Assembly (NCBI RefSeq): GCF_050947875.1
Contig: NC_134573.1
Span: 37,015,115-37,079,114 of the forward strand
DNA: 64,000 nucleotides
Direction of reading: 5' to 3'
From: Dermacentor variabilis
Lineage: Eukaryota > Arthropoda > Arachnida > Ixodida > Ixodidae
Of the stretch, positions 21,880 through 32,283 are shown piece after piece (positions within the stretch are counted from its first letter, which is position 1; each line of letters begins with the position of its first letter). The translations under genes were made by a program, and so were the position numbers. Under the pieces are notes generated by a model. That model made no database searches and was not told where the DNA came from. It saw nothing but the letters and a program-made list of their open reading frames with translations.

Positions 21880-22930
21880 TCATGAGGAATTGTATGGCTT
21901 CATACGAACCACATGCACAACCTCGGGCAGATGCCGTCGGCGTTTGGAGCAGTTATGGCTGTCGGGGACAACTTCATAATTCACATCGCTGATGCGGCGC
22001 AGAACTGTGTACGGGCCGAAGTATCTTTGCAGGAGCTTTTCAGACAACCCCCGCCGACGAATCGGAGTCCAGACCCACACCTGGTCACCGACGTTGTATA
22101 TGTCTGTGTTGAAGATTGTAGTGTCGGGCATCGTATTCCTGTTGTTCTTTGATTCGCAAACGCGCAAGCTGCCTGGCTTCCTCTGCGCGTTCCGTAAACT
22201 CCTCGGCACCAGTCTCGTCGTCACTGCACTCGTGCGGCAGCATTACGTCCAACATTGTTGTCACTTCGCGTCCGTAAACGAGGTTGAAAGGCGTCACGCG
22301 TGTTGTCTCTTGGCAAGCCGTGTTATACGCAAATGTAACATATGGTAAAATCTCGTCCCAGTTCTTGTGGTCGATGTCGATGTACATACTCATCATGTCT
22401 GCCAGAGTCTTATTCATACGTTCTGTCAGCCCATTGGTTTGGGGATCATAAGCCGTGGTGTTTCGGTGAGTGGTACCACTTAGTCGCAACACGGTATCCA
22501 GAAGCGCAGCCGTGAACGCAGATCCTCTGTCGGTTATACCCACTGCGGGAGCGCCATGCCTTAGGACGACGGCTTCGACAAAAAATCGCGCTGCTTCGGC
22601 TGCTGTTCCACGTTGGATAGCACCTGTTTCGGCGTATCGCGTAAGATAGTCCGTGACGACGATTATCCATCTATTTCCGGCAGTAGACAGTGGAAACGGA
22701 CCTCAAAGGTCCATGCCAATTTGTTCGAACGGCGCTTGCGGTATCTGAACAGGATACAGCAGTCCTGCTGGCTTGCCGGGTAGGGCTTTGCGGCGCTGGC
22801 AATCCAGGCATGTCTGTGTGTAACCTTTCACGATCGACGCAAGTCTCGGCCAATAGTGTTTTAGCCTAATTCTTGCCAATGTCCGAGTGTAGCCCAAGTG
22901 ACCAGCGGTCGGCTCGTTGTGACAGGCATG
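21880..22930 (-). pseudogene. Integrase region of Gypsy C
   Basis: Zinc-binding domain with LKHYWPRLASIVKGY and CLDCQRRK, then FEQIGMDL (first Asp; a stop follows). The core resumes in other frames: GITDRGSAFTA (second Asp) and DPQTNGLTERMNKTL (catalytic Glu), followed by FAYNTACQETT and PFNLVYGRE. The C-terminal frame (21880-22224) has VGDQVWVW and a GPY/F module FGPYTVLRR. All three catalytic acids are present, but on separate frames. Confidence 0.8.
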
Positions 22931-23020
22931 TAGGACTTCGTCGCGAAGAGATGCGGGAATGACGAGTTGGTAGCTGCTGCCACTAGGTGAAAAGTTCTTG
23001 TTATACAGAACGTCCTGGCG

Positions 23021-24460
23021 TCAGCAGAATGAATGCAGCCCTCTGGCGAATAACCTCGGCACGCTGCCTGTTCTTCCCTCTAAGCAATCAAAAAGAGGAA
23101 CCAGTTCTGCGTCCTTGCGTTGGTGGCGTGAAACGGCGACAGTATCTAGCACGCCTAGAAAAGCCGTGTCATCGTCGTGCACTGCAGTCTGAATAGGAGA
23201 CCGAGAAAGGCGGTCGGCGTCGGTGTGTCGTTTCTCTGATTTGTAGACAACCGTGAAGTCGAACTCTTGGAGACGAAGACTCCAGCCCGCTAGACGACCA
23301 GCTGGATCCTTTAAATTAGTCAGCCAGCAGAGTGCATGATGATCACTGACGACGGTGAAACACCGACCATACAGATATGGCCGAAATTTCAGGACGGCCC
23401 ACACCAGTGCGAGACATTCTTTTTCTGTAGTGGAGTAGTTTGCCTCCGTCCTTGAAAGCGTCCTGCTGGCGTAAGCAATCACTCTTTCGGCGCCGTCCTG
23501 CCGCTGTACAAGCACTGCACCAAGGCCGACATTACTAGCGTCGGTATGAAGAATCGTAGGAGCGTCGTCATCAAAGTGTGCGAGCACGGGAGGCGTCTGC
23601 AGCCGTTGCCGTAGGTCGTGAAATTCCCATACGAAGGGGACATCTTCTCTGGTTAGGTGCGTTAATGGGCATGCGATGCGCGAAAAGTACGCAATAAAGC
23701 GTCGGTAGTAGGCGCAAAGGCCCAGAAAACGTCGCACGGCCTTTTTATCTTATGGCGTTGGGAAATTAGCAACGGCAGAGATTTTATCAGGGTCAGGTCG
23801 GACACCTTCACGACTGACAACCTGACCGAGAAATTGAAGTTCTTCAAAGCCAAAATGTCACGTTTCATGTTTCAAAATTAGACCAGCTGAGGCTATCGTT
23901 TCAAAAACCGTCTTTAGGCTCCGTAAGTGTTCCTCGAACGTGACGGAGAAATCAATCACGTCGTCGAGGTACACCAGACAGGTTTGCCATTTGAGGCCTT
24001 TGAGAGTACCGTGTCCATTAGTCGCTGAAACGTTCCAGGCGCAGAACACAAACCGAAGGAGAGCACCTGAAATTCATAAAGTCCGTCGGGCGTCACAAAA
24101 GCGGTCTGCTCACGGTCTCTCTCATCTACTTCTATTTGCCAGTAGCCGCTTTTCAAGTATATCGACGAAAAATAACGTGCGTTTCGTAGCCTGTCCTGTA
24201 AATCGCCGATACGCGGCAGCGGATAAACGTCTTTCTTTGTGATCTGGTTCAGTTTTCGATAGTCGACGCAGACTATCCGTCCTTTTTCACCAACAGGACA
24301 GGCGATGCCCACGGACTCTTAGATGGCCGAATAACCCCGTCCTCAAGCATCATCTTCACTTGCGTTTGTATCGCCTCGAGCTCTTTCGGTGCCACACGAT
24401 AGGGATTCTGCCGAATTGGTCTAGCGTCGGCTTCGGTGACAATACGGTGCTTAGTGATCG
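23021..24460 (-). pseudogene. Reverse transcriptase and RNase H of Gypsy C
   Basis: RT starts in the protease frame (IRQNPYRVAPKE, SPWASPVLLVKKDG), shifts frame to CVDYRKLNQITKKDVYPLP and SIYLKSGYWQIEVD, and shifts again to WQTCLVYLDDVIDFS (catalytic YLDD at 23960-23971). A stop and a further shift precede RNase H (23021-23737), with TILHTDASNVGLGAVLV, IAYASRTLSRTEANYST and SDHHALCWL. Catalytic residues remain; the frames do not. Confidence 0.82.
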
Positions 24461-25220
24461 GCGTCTGGCTGACTCGTGACGTAGATGAAAAGCAGCTCTT
24501 AAATTCATCGATGAGCTCAAGAAGGCTGTTATGTTCGATGGGTGACAAGGTGGCACTGATATCAACCACAGGGGCACGCATGGCCACGGTGGCCGTCGCG
24601 TGCTCCACGGAGAGGCAGTCTTGTATTGAGGTAAATTCGTCGAAGTAAGCAACAGCCGTGCCTCTAACAATGTGTCGACGTTCCCTGGTAAAATTCGTCA
24701 GCAGGAGTTCAGCACGTCCGTCGTGTACGTTAATTACGGCCCTGGCGATGGAAACGCCTTGACTCAGTACCAGTGCGTCGATGTGTTTAGCGACACCAGT
24801 CCCGGTGTTCAAGTTGTCGCAGATATCAGGTACGAGGGAACAGCTTCGCGGCGGAAGCGTGACATCATCGTCGGTGATACGTAAGCGGGGTCGCTGGTGC
24901 TCCACGGGGTCGACGTCGTCTGAGCTCGTCGAAAATGTGAGGACGAGGTCACGGACATTAATCACTGCACCGTACTCTCTCAAGAAATCCATACCCAATA
25001 TAACTTCCTTGCGGCACTCAAAGAGAATGACGAGGGTGGCGACGAAGGTTTCACCGGCAATTACTATCCTGGCTGTGCATTTTTCGATCAGCGTCATCAA
25101 CTGGCCACCAGCAGTTCTGACGTTGGGCCCTGTCCACGGCGTCTTCACTTTTCTCAACCTGTCGGCCAGCTCTCGACTTATTATCGAAAAATGCGAACCA
25201 GTATCGACGAGAGCGGCCAC
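24273..25220 (-). pseudogene. Aspartic protease and linker of Gypsy C
   Basis: A 315-residue frame beginning AALVDTGSHFSIIS, with the single DTG expected of a retroelement protease, and ILGMDFLREYG further on. A long linker leads into the first RT motif. It is open across its length but out of frame with the gag end and the RT core. Confidence 0.82.
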
Positions 25221-25378
25221 TTGGTGGCCGTCAAAGAAAACGACAAGATCGGCGCTGACGGCATCGGTTACAGGGGGTGCGGTTGGAGACGTCGGAGTTT
25301 TAGAGTCGTCGGTCGTCGGTGATGGGGGCTCTTGGAAAGCTAGACGGTTTGCAACCTCACCCCCGGAGGTCGCTGCTT

Positions 25379-26709
25379 CTACTTTCCCCGGCGCGGGCTA
25401 GGGGACCTGCCCCTAGAGGCGTCAGAAAATTCGCGACGGGTCGGTGGGTTAAAACGAGCCGGAGAAGTGGAACGCGATCGAGGCGTCGCTGAACCTTCCG
25501 GCCGAAAGTGTGTAGAATTTTCGTCGCAGGTACGTACAGCATCAAACACAGGGTAATGGCAGTTGGGAAACCTTGGATACCCGGCTGCGCGGTAGTGGCA
25601 TGCACGATAAACATGTCCTGCTTCGCCGCAATGAAAGCACAGCGGCCGGCGGTCAGCGGTGCGGCACAAATCAGTCTTTCGAAGCGGGTAGCCCACAGGG
25701 GATTCGCCGTAAGACCGAGGCGCAGCGATCGGCTGGCGGCTGCGTCGTAGTGGTCGACGGTGTAAGCAGCATCGAAGTCGCGGTAGGTGGACGACAGACA
25801 GCTTCCGCGTAGGTTAGTCGTCGCGGCACCGCCTGCCGGCCGGGGGACGAAAAGGCCTGTCGAACTTCCTCCCGAACGATATCAGCGACAGAAGCCACCG
25901 CTGGTGCCATAGGAAAAATCCCGAGCTGCCGGATGTCCTGTCGCACAATCTCCTGGATGACTTCACGCAGAGACGTCCCGTAGCTCTCAGGTAAAATTGA
26001 AGCATTCACCGACGTGTTCGCGCGATCATATTGGCGGTACCGTTGCTTTAGTGCCCGTTCTATAGCGGTAGCCTCCTTGGTGAATTCGACCACTGTGGTC
26101 GGTGGGTTCCTCACGAGTCCGGCAAACAGTTCCTCCTTCACTCCGCGCAAGAGATAGCGTAACTTCTTCGGCCATCTCAGGGTCTGCTCTGCGGAAAAGG
26201 CGGGTCATATCTTCTGCATACATGGCTACGCTGTTGTTTGGTTTTTGAATACGGGATTCGAGTAGGCGTTGCGCAGTGTCTCTTCTGTCGGTACTAGTGA
26301 ACCTGTCTAGCAGCTGGGTTCGGAAGGCATCCCACGTGGTCAAACTTCTCTCCCGGTTCACAAACCACGTCCGCGCACTGTCTTGAGGCTCGAAATAGAC
26401 ATTAGACAGCTTTTGCTGGGAGCCCCAGTCATTATAACTGGCGACACGCTCAAATTGGTCCAGCCAATCTTGGACATCTTCAAAAGCGTCGCCATGGAAA
26501 CTTTCTAGTATCTTAGGATTCTGCGGCGTCACCTGCGATGGAGTTGCCGTAGCCATGACGGAAGTAGGTAGACGCGTTCCAGCAGGGTCCTGCAAAGGGT
26601 TGAACTCGGGCGTCAGGCCTAGGCGGCGACTGTACCGGTGAACAGGAGTTTCGACGAACGAAGGTGATTCCGTTTTCGACGTATGGTTCCGCGAAGGGGT
26701 GCCGAGCAT
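25379..26709 (-). pseudogene. gag: Gag of Gypsy C, three frames
   Basis: N-terminal frame (26026-26709) has the gag domain: DVQDWLDQFERVASYN, SARTWFVNRE and WDAFRTQLLDRF. A shift near 26150 leads to KEELFAGLVRNPPTTVVEF (25671-26150), and another near 25690 leads to the CCHC knuckle CFHCGEAGHVYRAC and an Arg/Ser/Pro-rich tail ending SPSPRRGK. The tail resembles the end of gag in element A, so the two are related lineages. Confidence 0.82.
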
Positions 26710-26721
26710 GAGGCAATCCTA

Positions 26722-26738
26722 CCGCGCACCTCCACCAG
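26722..26738 (-). other. Probable primer-binding site of Gypsy C
   Basis: Minus strand just inside the 5' LTR reads CTGGTGGAGGTGCGCGG, close to the string at the same place in element A. Confidence 0.5.
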
Positions 26739-26908
26739 TGTCGCAGCCTAGTAGAAGACGGGAAAGCCGGCGTAGAGGACGTATGGAAGCACTTTATCAG
26801 AGCAGTCAACGCGACGTCATTGTCGTCTCTGTTTTTCCACTCGCGCGCTACTTCAGCGTCGTTCTCATCGCCTGGCACATACCCGCGGCGACCATATAGG
26901 ATGTGGCA
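26739..26908 (-). repeat. 5' LTR of Gypsy C (170 bp)
   Basis: Pairs with 21622-21791; TG start and CA end on the plus strand. Confidence 0.92.
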
Positions 26909-27008
26909 ATATGGTGGCGGAAAGGCGGAGCAAGCGGCGACCTGAACGAAGCTCCAGGGAAACTCGAAGTCGTACAGGACCAAGGGATCGAAAGCAGCCT
27001 CCACCACT

Positions 27009-27140
27009 TGCGAGATAGCTTTTAAATGTCGACTATTTATTTAGCAAGCCGCGCTCAACAAGATGACGCTGGTCATGACGATAAATAAATATAGATGAAG
27101 AAGCTCAAGGAATACTACAATGCTCACGATATATGTATAC
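27009..27140 (-). repeat. 5' LTR remnant of Gypsy B
   Basis: TGCGAGATAGCT, then TTTATTTAGCAAGCCGCGCT and GATGAAGAAGC, align with 18142-18235. The minus strand inside it reads AGTGGTGGAGGC, a priming-like site. The repeat stops resembling its partner after about 27108 and gives way to the foldback element at 27141. Confidence 0.55.
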
Positions 27141-27249
27141 TGCCATGAACAGTTCATGATGCAAAGCGTAAGCATTTGATGGCTTTGCTGACATGCATTG
27201 CAACAAGGGGGCATCTAGCAACAAACCGTTGATTTCTAAAGCTCATAAA

Positions 27250-28551
27250 AAGAGGCTGAAAAGAAGGTCACGTGACCATTGAACATTTTGTTTTCCACAA
27301 GCCTCGTTGACATGGATATCAAATGAACGAGCTTCGAACAAACTCTGCGATAACAAAACCTAGACCATGTCAGATGACGTGGAAGAAGGTGCCACGGGAT
27401 CTCATGTAACATTCGGCAGCATATTCCTGGTTCCCAGCCATACTGACAGGGGTATCAAACGATCGGCCTTGGAAGGTGCTCTGTGAGAGTACCCACGAAT
27501 CACTGCAGGCCAGACCACGTGGTAAAGGCTGTCACCTCATTTTGCGTAACTTTCAGAAGCCCTCACGTGATTCACAAACATAGTGAAATTTGTGTAAAAT
27601 TAACTCGTATCGCAAAACTTATGCGATGATACGCACGTAGCATACATAAAACCACGTGGTAAAGGCTGCTACGTGGCCTCACATGTCTTTTACTAGCCCA
27701 AGCGTCATTCCCAATCATACTGACATGGATATAAAACGATCACGTTTCGAAGAAGCTCTGCGATGGTACGCACGTCACGCACGTCAAACCACAAGGAAAA
27801 CATTGTCACGTGGTTTCACGTAACTTTTGCCAGGCTTTCGGGTCATTCCCAACCATGCAGACTTGGATATCAAACGGATACCACATGGACACCACATTAG
27901 TGAAGTAGGGTGTGCATCCTCTCGCGCAAACACATTTGTGCACTCTTTCATACCAAGCCCCTTACGTGCCTGGAAGCACCTCCGAGCCAATCTTGTTTCC
28001 ACCACAGATAATGCCTTGTTCAGCCAATCCTGATTTACATTTTTCACTGTAACTAATTATGCCATATAGGGAATCACTTTATTTGTATCACGCGGTTTGT
28101 TTTGTTTTTCGTCGTAGTTTCTTGTATTCGGCCTTAATAGTTTTTGCATTACTTAAGCTCGTTTGAATTACTCTTTCTTTGTAACCGCTCACCTCTACAA
28201 CGCATTTGCTTTGAGGGTATTTGGAGTAAATAAATAAATAAACAATCAAATAAATAAATAAACAAATACAGAGTCAAATAAATAAGTAAGTAAATAAATA
28301 AATAAATGTGAATCGCAACATCTAGGCGATTATACCCACGAATCGAACGCCAAACCACGAGGAAAATGGTCTAACGTGGCATCACGGACCTTGCGCCGGC
28401 CTCTTGGGTCATTTCCAACCATACTGACATAGAGATAAAACAAACGGGCTTCGAAGAAGCTATACGATGATGCGCTTCACGTACTTCAGACCACCTGAAA
28501 AAGACTCACATAACACCACGTAACTTTCAAAAGCCCTCGAGTAATTCCCAA
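27250..28551 (+). repeat. Forward monomer array of the foldback element
   Basis: TGACATGGATATCAA-type motifs fall at about 27311, 27449, 27719, 27858 and 28425, with a degenerate one near 27590; spacing is near 137 bp where uninterrupted. Shared words include TCTGCGATGGTACGCACG, AACCACG(T/A)GG and TCACGTAACTTT. Confidence 0.7.
27878..28310 (+). mobile_element. 5'-truncated CR1/L2-like LINE tail inside the left foldback arm
   Basis: Interrupts one monomer. The short coding end reads ANTFVHSFIPSPLRAWKHL and STTDNALFSQS before a stop, like CR1/L2 ORF2 C-termini (FIPRTI-DWN type). An untranslated tail ends in AAATAAATAAATAAAC repeats (about 28228-28307). The monomer resumes with CGCAACATCTAGGCGATTAT. 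Confidence 0.6.
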
Positions 28552-29830
28552 GCAGCTTCTTCGATGCCCGTTGGTCTGATGTCCATGTCAGTCTGGCTCG
28601 GAATTATCCAAGAGCCCTGCGAACGTTACATAATGTCACCTGACACCCTTTTCCTCGTGGTTTGACGTTCGCTACGAGGGTATCATCGAACAGCTTTCTG
28701 CTATTCCCATTCGTTTGATATAGATGTCGGCATGGTTGAGGATGACCCATGGGCCTGGCGAAAGTTACGCAGAGCCACGTGACAGCTTTTTTCTCGTGAC
28801 TTAACGTGCGCGACGTGGGTGCCATCGCACAGTTTGTTCGATGATCGTTCGTTTATGTTCATGTATGTATGGTTGGGAATGACACTTGGGCGATCGAAAG
28901 ACACATACGTTCACGTCACACAATTTTCCACGTAGTTTGACGTTCACTGCGGGGAAACCATCGCATAACTTTTGCGATACGCATTCGTTTGATATCCATG
29001 TATGCCTGGTGGAGAAAAACCCATGGACCTCGACAAAGTTATGTGAAGTCACGGGACACCGTATTCATCGTGGTTAGACGTGCGCGAAGTGTGTACCATC
29101 GCAGAGCTTGTTCGCAGAACGCTCGTTTTATATCCATATATGTACGGTCGGGAATCACGCATGTGCGAGCGAAAGATACGCGAGGCTGCATGACAACTTT
29201 TCTCATGTGATTTGACGTTCACTATGTGCGTACCAGGGTATAGCTTTTGCGATTTCCATTCGTTCGACATCCATGCCGGTATGGTTGGCAATTACTCCTG
29301 GGCTGGCTAAGGTTACGTAATGTCACGTGATTCTTTTTCACGGAGTCTGAAGTACGCGCATTGCGTACCATCGCAGAGCTGGTCAGAAGCCCGATCACCT
29401 GATATTCATGTCAGTATGAATAATAATCACGCTTGGGCTAGTAAAAGATAGGTGAGGCCACGTGGCAGCCTTTCCCGCGTGGTTTTATGTTCGTTACATG
29501 CGCATCATCGCGTAGCTTTTGCGATTCCCGTTCGTTTCACACCCATCTCACTGTGCTTGTGAACCACGTGTCGGTTTCGGAAAGTTACGCAAGGTCACGT
29601 GACATCCTTTACCACGTTGTCTGGCACGTGTCTTTTGTGCGTATTATTATAGAACTCCTTCGAAGTCCGATATGGTTGGGAATCAGGAATATGCAGCCGA
29701 ATGTTACGTGAGATGCCGTGGCACCCTCTTCCACTTGATTTGAGAGGCGCTACGCGGTTATATTTGCAGAGACAGCTCGAACCTCCTTCGTCTGGTATGC
29801 ATGTCAACGTGGCTTGCAGGAAACAAAATG
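28552..29830 (-). repeat. Reverse monomer array of the foldback element
   Basis: The reverse-complement anchors (ATATCCATGTCAGTATGG-like) occur near 28577, 28720, 28855, 28995, 29130, 29265, 29402, 29540, 29670 and 29796, a regular 126-143 bp spacing. Each unit also has TTTGCGATTCC-CATTCGTT and AAAGTTACGT-A-GTCACGTGAC. Minus-strand frames here are satellite artefacts. Confidence 0.72.
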
Positions 29831-29964
29831 AACAGATGTCCGGCGAAGCTCTTTTCAGCCTCTTTTTGTCAACTTTAGAAAGCAACGGTTTGTTGCTAAA
29901 TGCATGTCAGCAAAGGCATGAAACGGCTACGCTTTGCCTGACCTGTTCATGGCACTAACGTAAC

Positions 29965-30240
29965 GTCCATAAGAGCCCATTATTTCGATATGTGCGCTTG
30001 TTAGGTATTTTTGCTGTGGCATGGCGACACTCCTCAAGAAGACTCTTCAGATATGTTTGGTCGGTGCAAAATCGTAACATTTCATCCTTATCTTTAATTT
30101 CCGAAAGTACTTCCGCAAATGCGTCTTTAGTTTGGATTAAATTCACTGGCGTTATGATTAATATACGTGGTCCGTATATTGAATTATTTGGCGCTGGCAT
30201 TAAATGTGTGGCACATGGTTTAAATTGACTGGCGCTTGTC
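29965..30240 (+). repeat. Unnamed dispersed repeat, copy 2
   Basis: Inverted relative of 17490-17755 (see that entry for shared blocks). Lies between the foldback right tip and the start of the I-like LINE. Confidence 0.6.
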
Positions 30241-31330
30241 ATGATCGTCATGATCGCACTATGGGAAAAGCTAGAAAGAATAGAAGGCATTAATCTCACA
30301 GATTATGCAGACGACATTCGAAATTGGACCACGAAGGACGCCAGCGAGGGCGATATGTAGAACAGACTTAAAGGGACGGTCTAGGAAATCGAAAGTCATC
30401 TGGAGGGCACCAGACTAGAATGCTCGCCGGAGAAATCGGAACTGCTACTCTACCGTCCCAAGAGGCTAGACAAACCGCCCAGACACGTAGCAGAACTACA
30501 CAAAAGGGGAATCAGAATAACCACGCGAAAAGGCACGAAGATACCCATGGTCCAAAAGATCAGAGTCCTGGGTCTCTGGATCGTAGCCAGGTGAACAAAC
30601 GCGGAAACTATAATGTGCCTGGAAAAGATAGTCACGGCGACCATTAGGCTAATACAGAAGGCTTCCAACAGCCGAAGGGGCTTTAAAGAAACATCGTACG
30701 GCTCGCCCAGGCCTTCGCGATCAATCACATCACTTACGTCGCGGCATTCGTCCACTGAAACAAGGCTGAGAAAGAGAAGATCAATGCGCTCATGCGCTCC
30801 AATGCGCTCATCAATGCCCAAGAAACGAAAGGTTACTACAACTCGGGGTACATAACACGCTGGACGAAATCGCGGAAGCACAGATCATAGCGCAACTCGA
30901 AATACTCCCCGGAGCCAAGGCAGGCAAAGAAATCATGCAAAAGATCGCATGAACTATCGCAGAATAAAGGACCGCAAGACGCAGATTGACCCGGACGTAT
31001 GAGCCGCAATAAAACCTGAAAATATCCCGAAGAACATGCACCCCGTGCGCAATATCGAGAGAAGAAAATGCTGCCCGAAAACCATCCTCAATAACCACGG
31101 CGCGCGGGCGAAGGGGCTCTTCGTAGACGCCGCCCGGTACCTCCGAAACCGGGACGACAATGGTGGCGTCGCCGGTGACGATGGTACCTGCTTCTTCGCA
31201 ATGGTGGTCGCAGACACTAAAGAGGGTGACGTCGGGCTCTGTAAGGACGAGATCGTCGGATGCAGCGGAAGAAACGGCAGTCACATTGGCTGTAATAAAC
31301 GGTCGGCAACAAGACAGAACTTTAATAACC
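30241..31330 (+). pseudogene. ORF2 part 1: RT palm to start of RNase H, I-like LINE
   Basis: Reads LTDYADDI (catalytic YADD at 30304-30315), LEGTRLECSPEKSELLLYRP, RGIRITTRKGTKIP, KIRVLGLWI, then ATIRLIQKASN. After several frame changes it gives NTLDEIAEAQ and a ribonuclease H start FVDAARY (near 31126-31146). In-frame stops occur, for example after GDM and after WIVAR. The RT active site survives but the frame does not. Confidence 0.78.
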
Positions 31331-31332
31331 GC

Positions 31333-31430
31333 TCTGAAGTGATGGCGCTAAAATGACGGAGGACAAAGAAGAAACACACATACACACTGGGCGCCTTTGT
31401 CCTCCGTCAATTTAGCGCCTTCACTTCAGA
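31333..31430. repeat. 36-bp inverted repeat at the LINE breakpoint
   Basis: Arms 31333-31368 and 31395-31430 are reverse complements with two mismatches (TCTGAAGTGA-GGCGCTAAA...GACGGAGGACAAAG), separated by an ACACACATACACACTGGGCG-containing loop. Confidence 0.8.
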
Positions 31431-31491
31431 TCACGCTTAACCAACACGCCCAACTATCCATCCTAACGTCGTTTAATAACCGACACCAAGA

Positions 31492-32283
31492 CGGATATTT
31501 ATTTTTTAAATACCTCACAGGCCTCACAGTGCGGCACTGAGTAAGAGGGGCAGTACATAGAAAATACATAGAATATGCGACATATATAAAACCGTATCAG
31601 TTCACAAAATACAACCGCAATTGCAAGCGAGATGAAAAAGAATTATTTAGTTGACGATTCACTAGAGAAAAAAAGAAAACATAATATAATAACAAGCAAT
31701 AAATCACACATATTGTTTACAATGAAGTCGTGTAATTAACAAGAGCAGAGAGTTAAACAGAAGTATTGATTAAAAAAAGACAGAAAAGTGCAGTGTGCGA
31801 CAACCGTAAAACTTCACATTTCTTTAGTCATGTATTTAGTCAAGGCATCAGGGAATTAATCGTAACTGGACCGACATGCAATCCTATCCGGCAGCGAATT
31901 CCATAATCTGATAGCACGAGGAAGAGCAGAGTAAAAGAATGCATTTGGTAGAACCGTAAAGGCGGGCATAGCTGAAATGATTATGAAACCTATGTGACGT
32001 TGATAGAGTAGGGTAGCTTCAAGCATGCGGGTGTTTGACTGGAGTGAAGGAATTTGTGGAGCAGTGATAATAGGGGATTGTCTCGGCGAGTGCTCAAGGA
32101 TTATAATGAAACCTGAACTTTTATTTGTGTTACACTAGACTTGTAGCTGTAATCGTTTATGATGAAGCCGTTCGCTTTGATCTGGATCCGTTCTAGCGTT
32201 TCAATGAGATATTGCTGGTGCGGGGACCAAATGGTAGATGCATCTGCGAGCTTGGGACGAACGAGAGTTAGGTAAGCTAGCTT
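31492..32283 (-). pseudogene. CR1/L2-like LINE 3' fragment inserted in the I-like LINE
   Basis: Minus-strand C-terminal ORF2: FLHKLAYLTLVRPKLADAST, IWSPHQQYLIETLERIQ, KANGFIINDYSY, then in another frame GFIIISAMPAF and AIRLWNSLPDRIACRS before a stop. The last motif (F-R-W-N-x-L-P) is typical of CR1/L2 ends. The 3' end lies at an ATTTATTTTTTAAATACC stretch near 31495. Confidence 0.65.

Larger units (their letters stand above)
21622..26908 (-). mobile_element. Ty3/Gypsy element C, complete but frame-broken, nested in B
   Basis: A 5287-bp minus-strand element with paired 170-bp LTRs that differ at five sites (about 97 % identical), a priming-like site beside the right LTR, gag, protease, RT, RNase H, integrase with GPY/F module, and a polypurine tract beside the left LTR. 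Its left flank (21598-21621) and right flank (26909-27008) both belong to element B, so it is a younger insertion. Flanking bases (ATGT at left, ATAT at right) do not give an exact target duplication. At least six frame changes make it non-autonomous. Confidence 0.92.
18142..27140 (-). mobile_element. Ty3/Gypsy element B, decayed, split by nested element C
   Basis: Minus-strand element with remnants, from right to left, of 5' LTR, priming-like site, gag, the C-terminal half of RT, RNase H, integrase and 3' LTR. Gypsy element C (21622-26908) lies in its 5' region. Gag is fused to the middle of RT, so zinc knuckle, protease and the RT fingers are lost. The RT box reads RHLDHI in place of YLDD, and the integrase Glu is Lys. 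It cannot encode working enzymes. The two end repeats align over only about 95 bases with many differences, indicating an old insertion or a recombinant. Confidence 0.8.
27141..29954. mobile_element. Foldback-like element with arms of ~137-bp tandem monomers
   Basis: Left arm 27141-28551 and right arm 28552-29954 are inverted copies of each other. The tips match outside-in: left TGCCATGAACAG, right CTGTTCATGGCA, followed on both sides by GCAAAGCGTA(A/G)C, TTTGCTGACATGCAT, TAGCAACAAACCGTTG and AAAAAGAGGCTGAAAAG. Inside the unique tips, a unit of about 137 bp repeats around CATACTGACATGGATATCAA: about six units on the left, about ten on the right in reverse orientation. The arms meet abruptly near 28551. 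There is no coding sequence. This resembles Drosophila FB elements in architecture; superfamily is unknown. Confidence 0.75.

Noticed and set aside
21617..26913. Exact target-site duplication for Gypsy C
   Set aside because: Flanking bases are ATGT and ATAT; three of four match, which is not enough to claim.
28604..29291. Chain of overlapping minus-strand frames of 67-83 residues
   Set aside because: They recur with the 137-bp monomer and show no conserved protein; monomer length is not kept to a multiple of three.
27250..29960. CRISPR array or similar repeat-spacer array
   Set aside because: Units are contiguous ~137-bp monomers without spacers, in inverted halves, in eukaryotic DNA.
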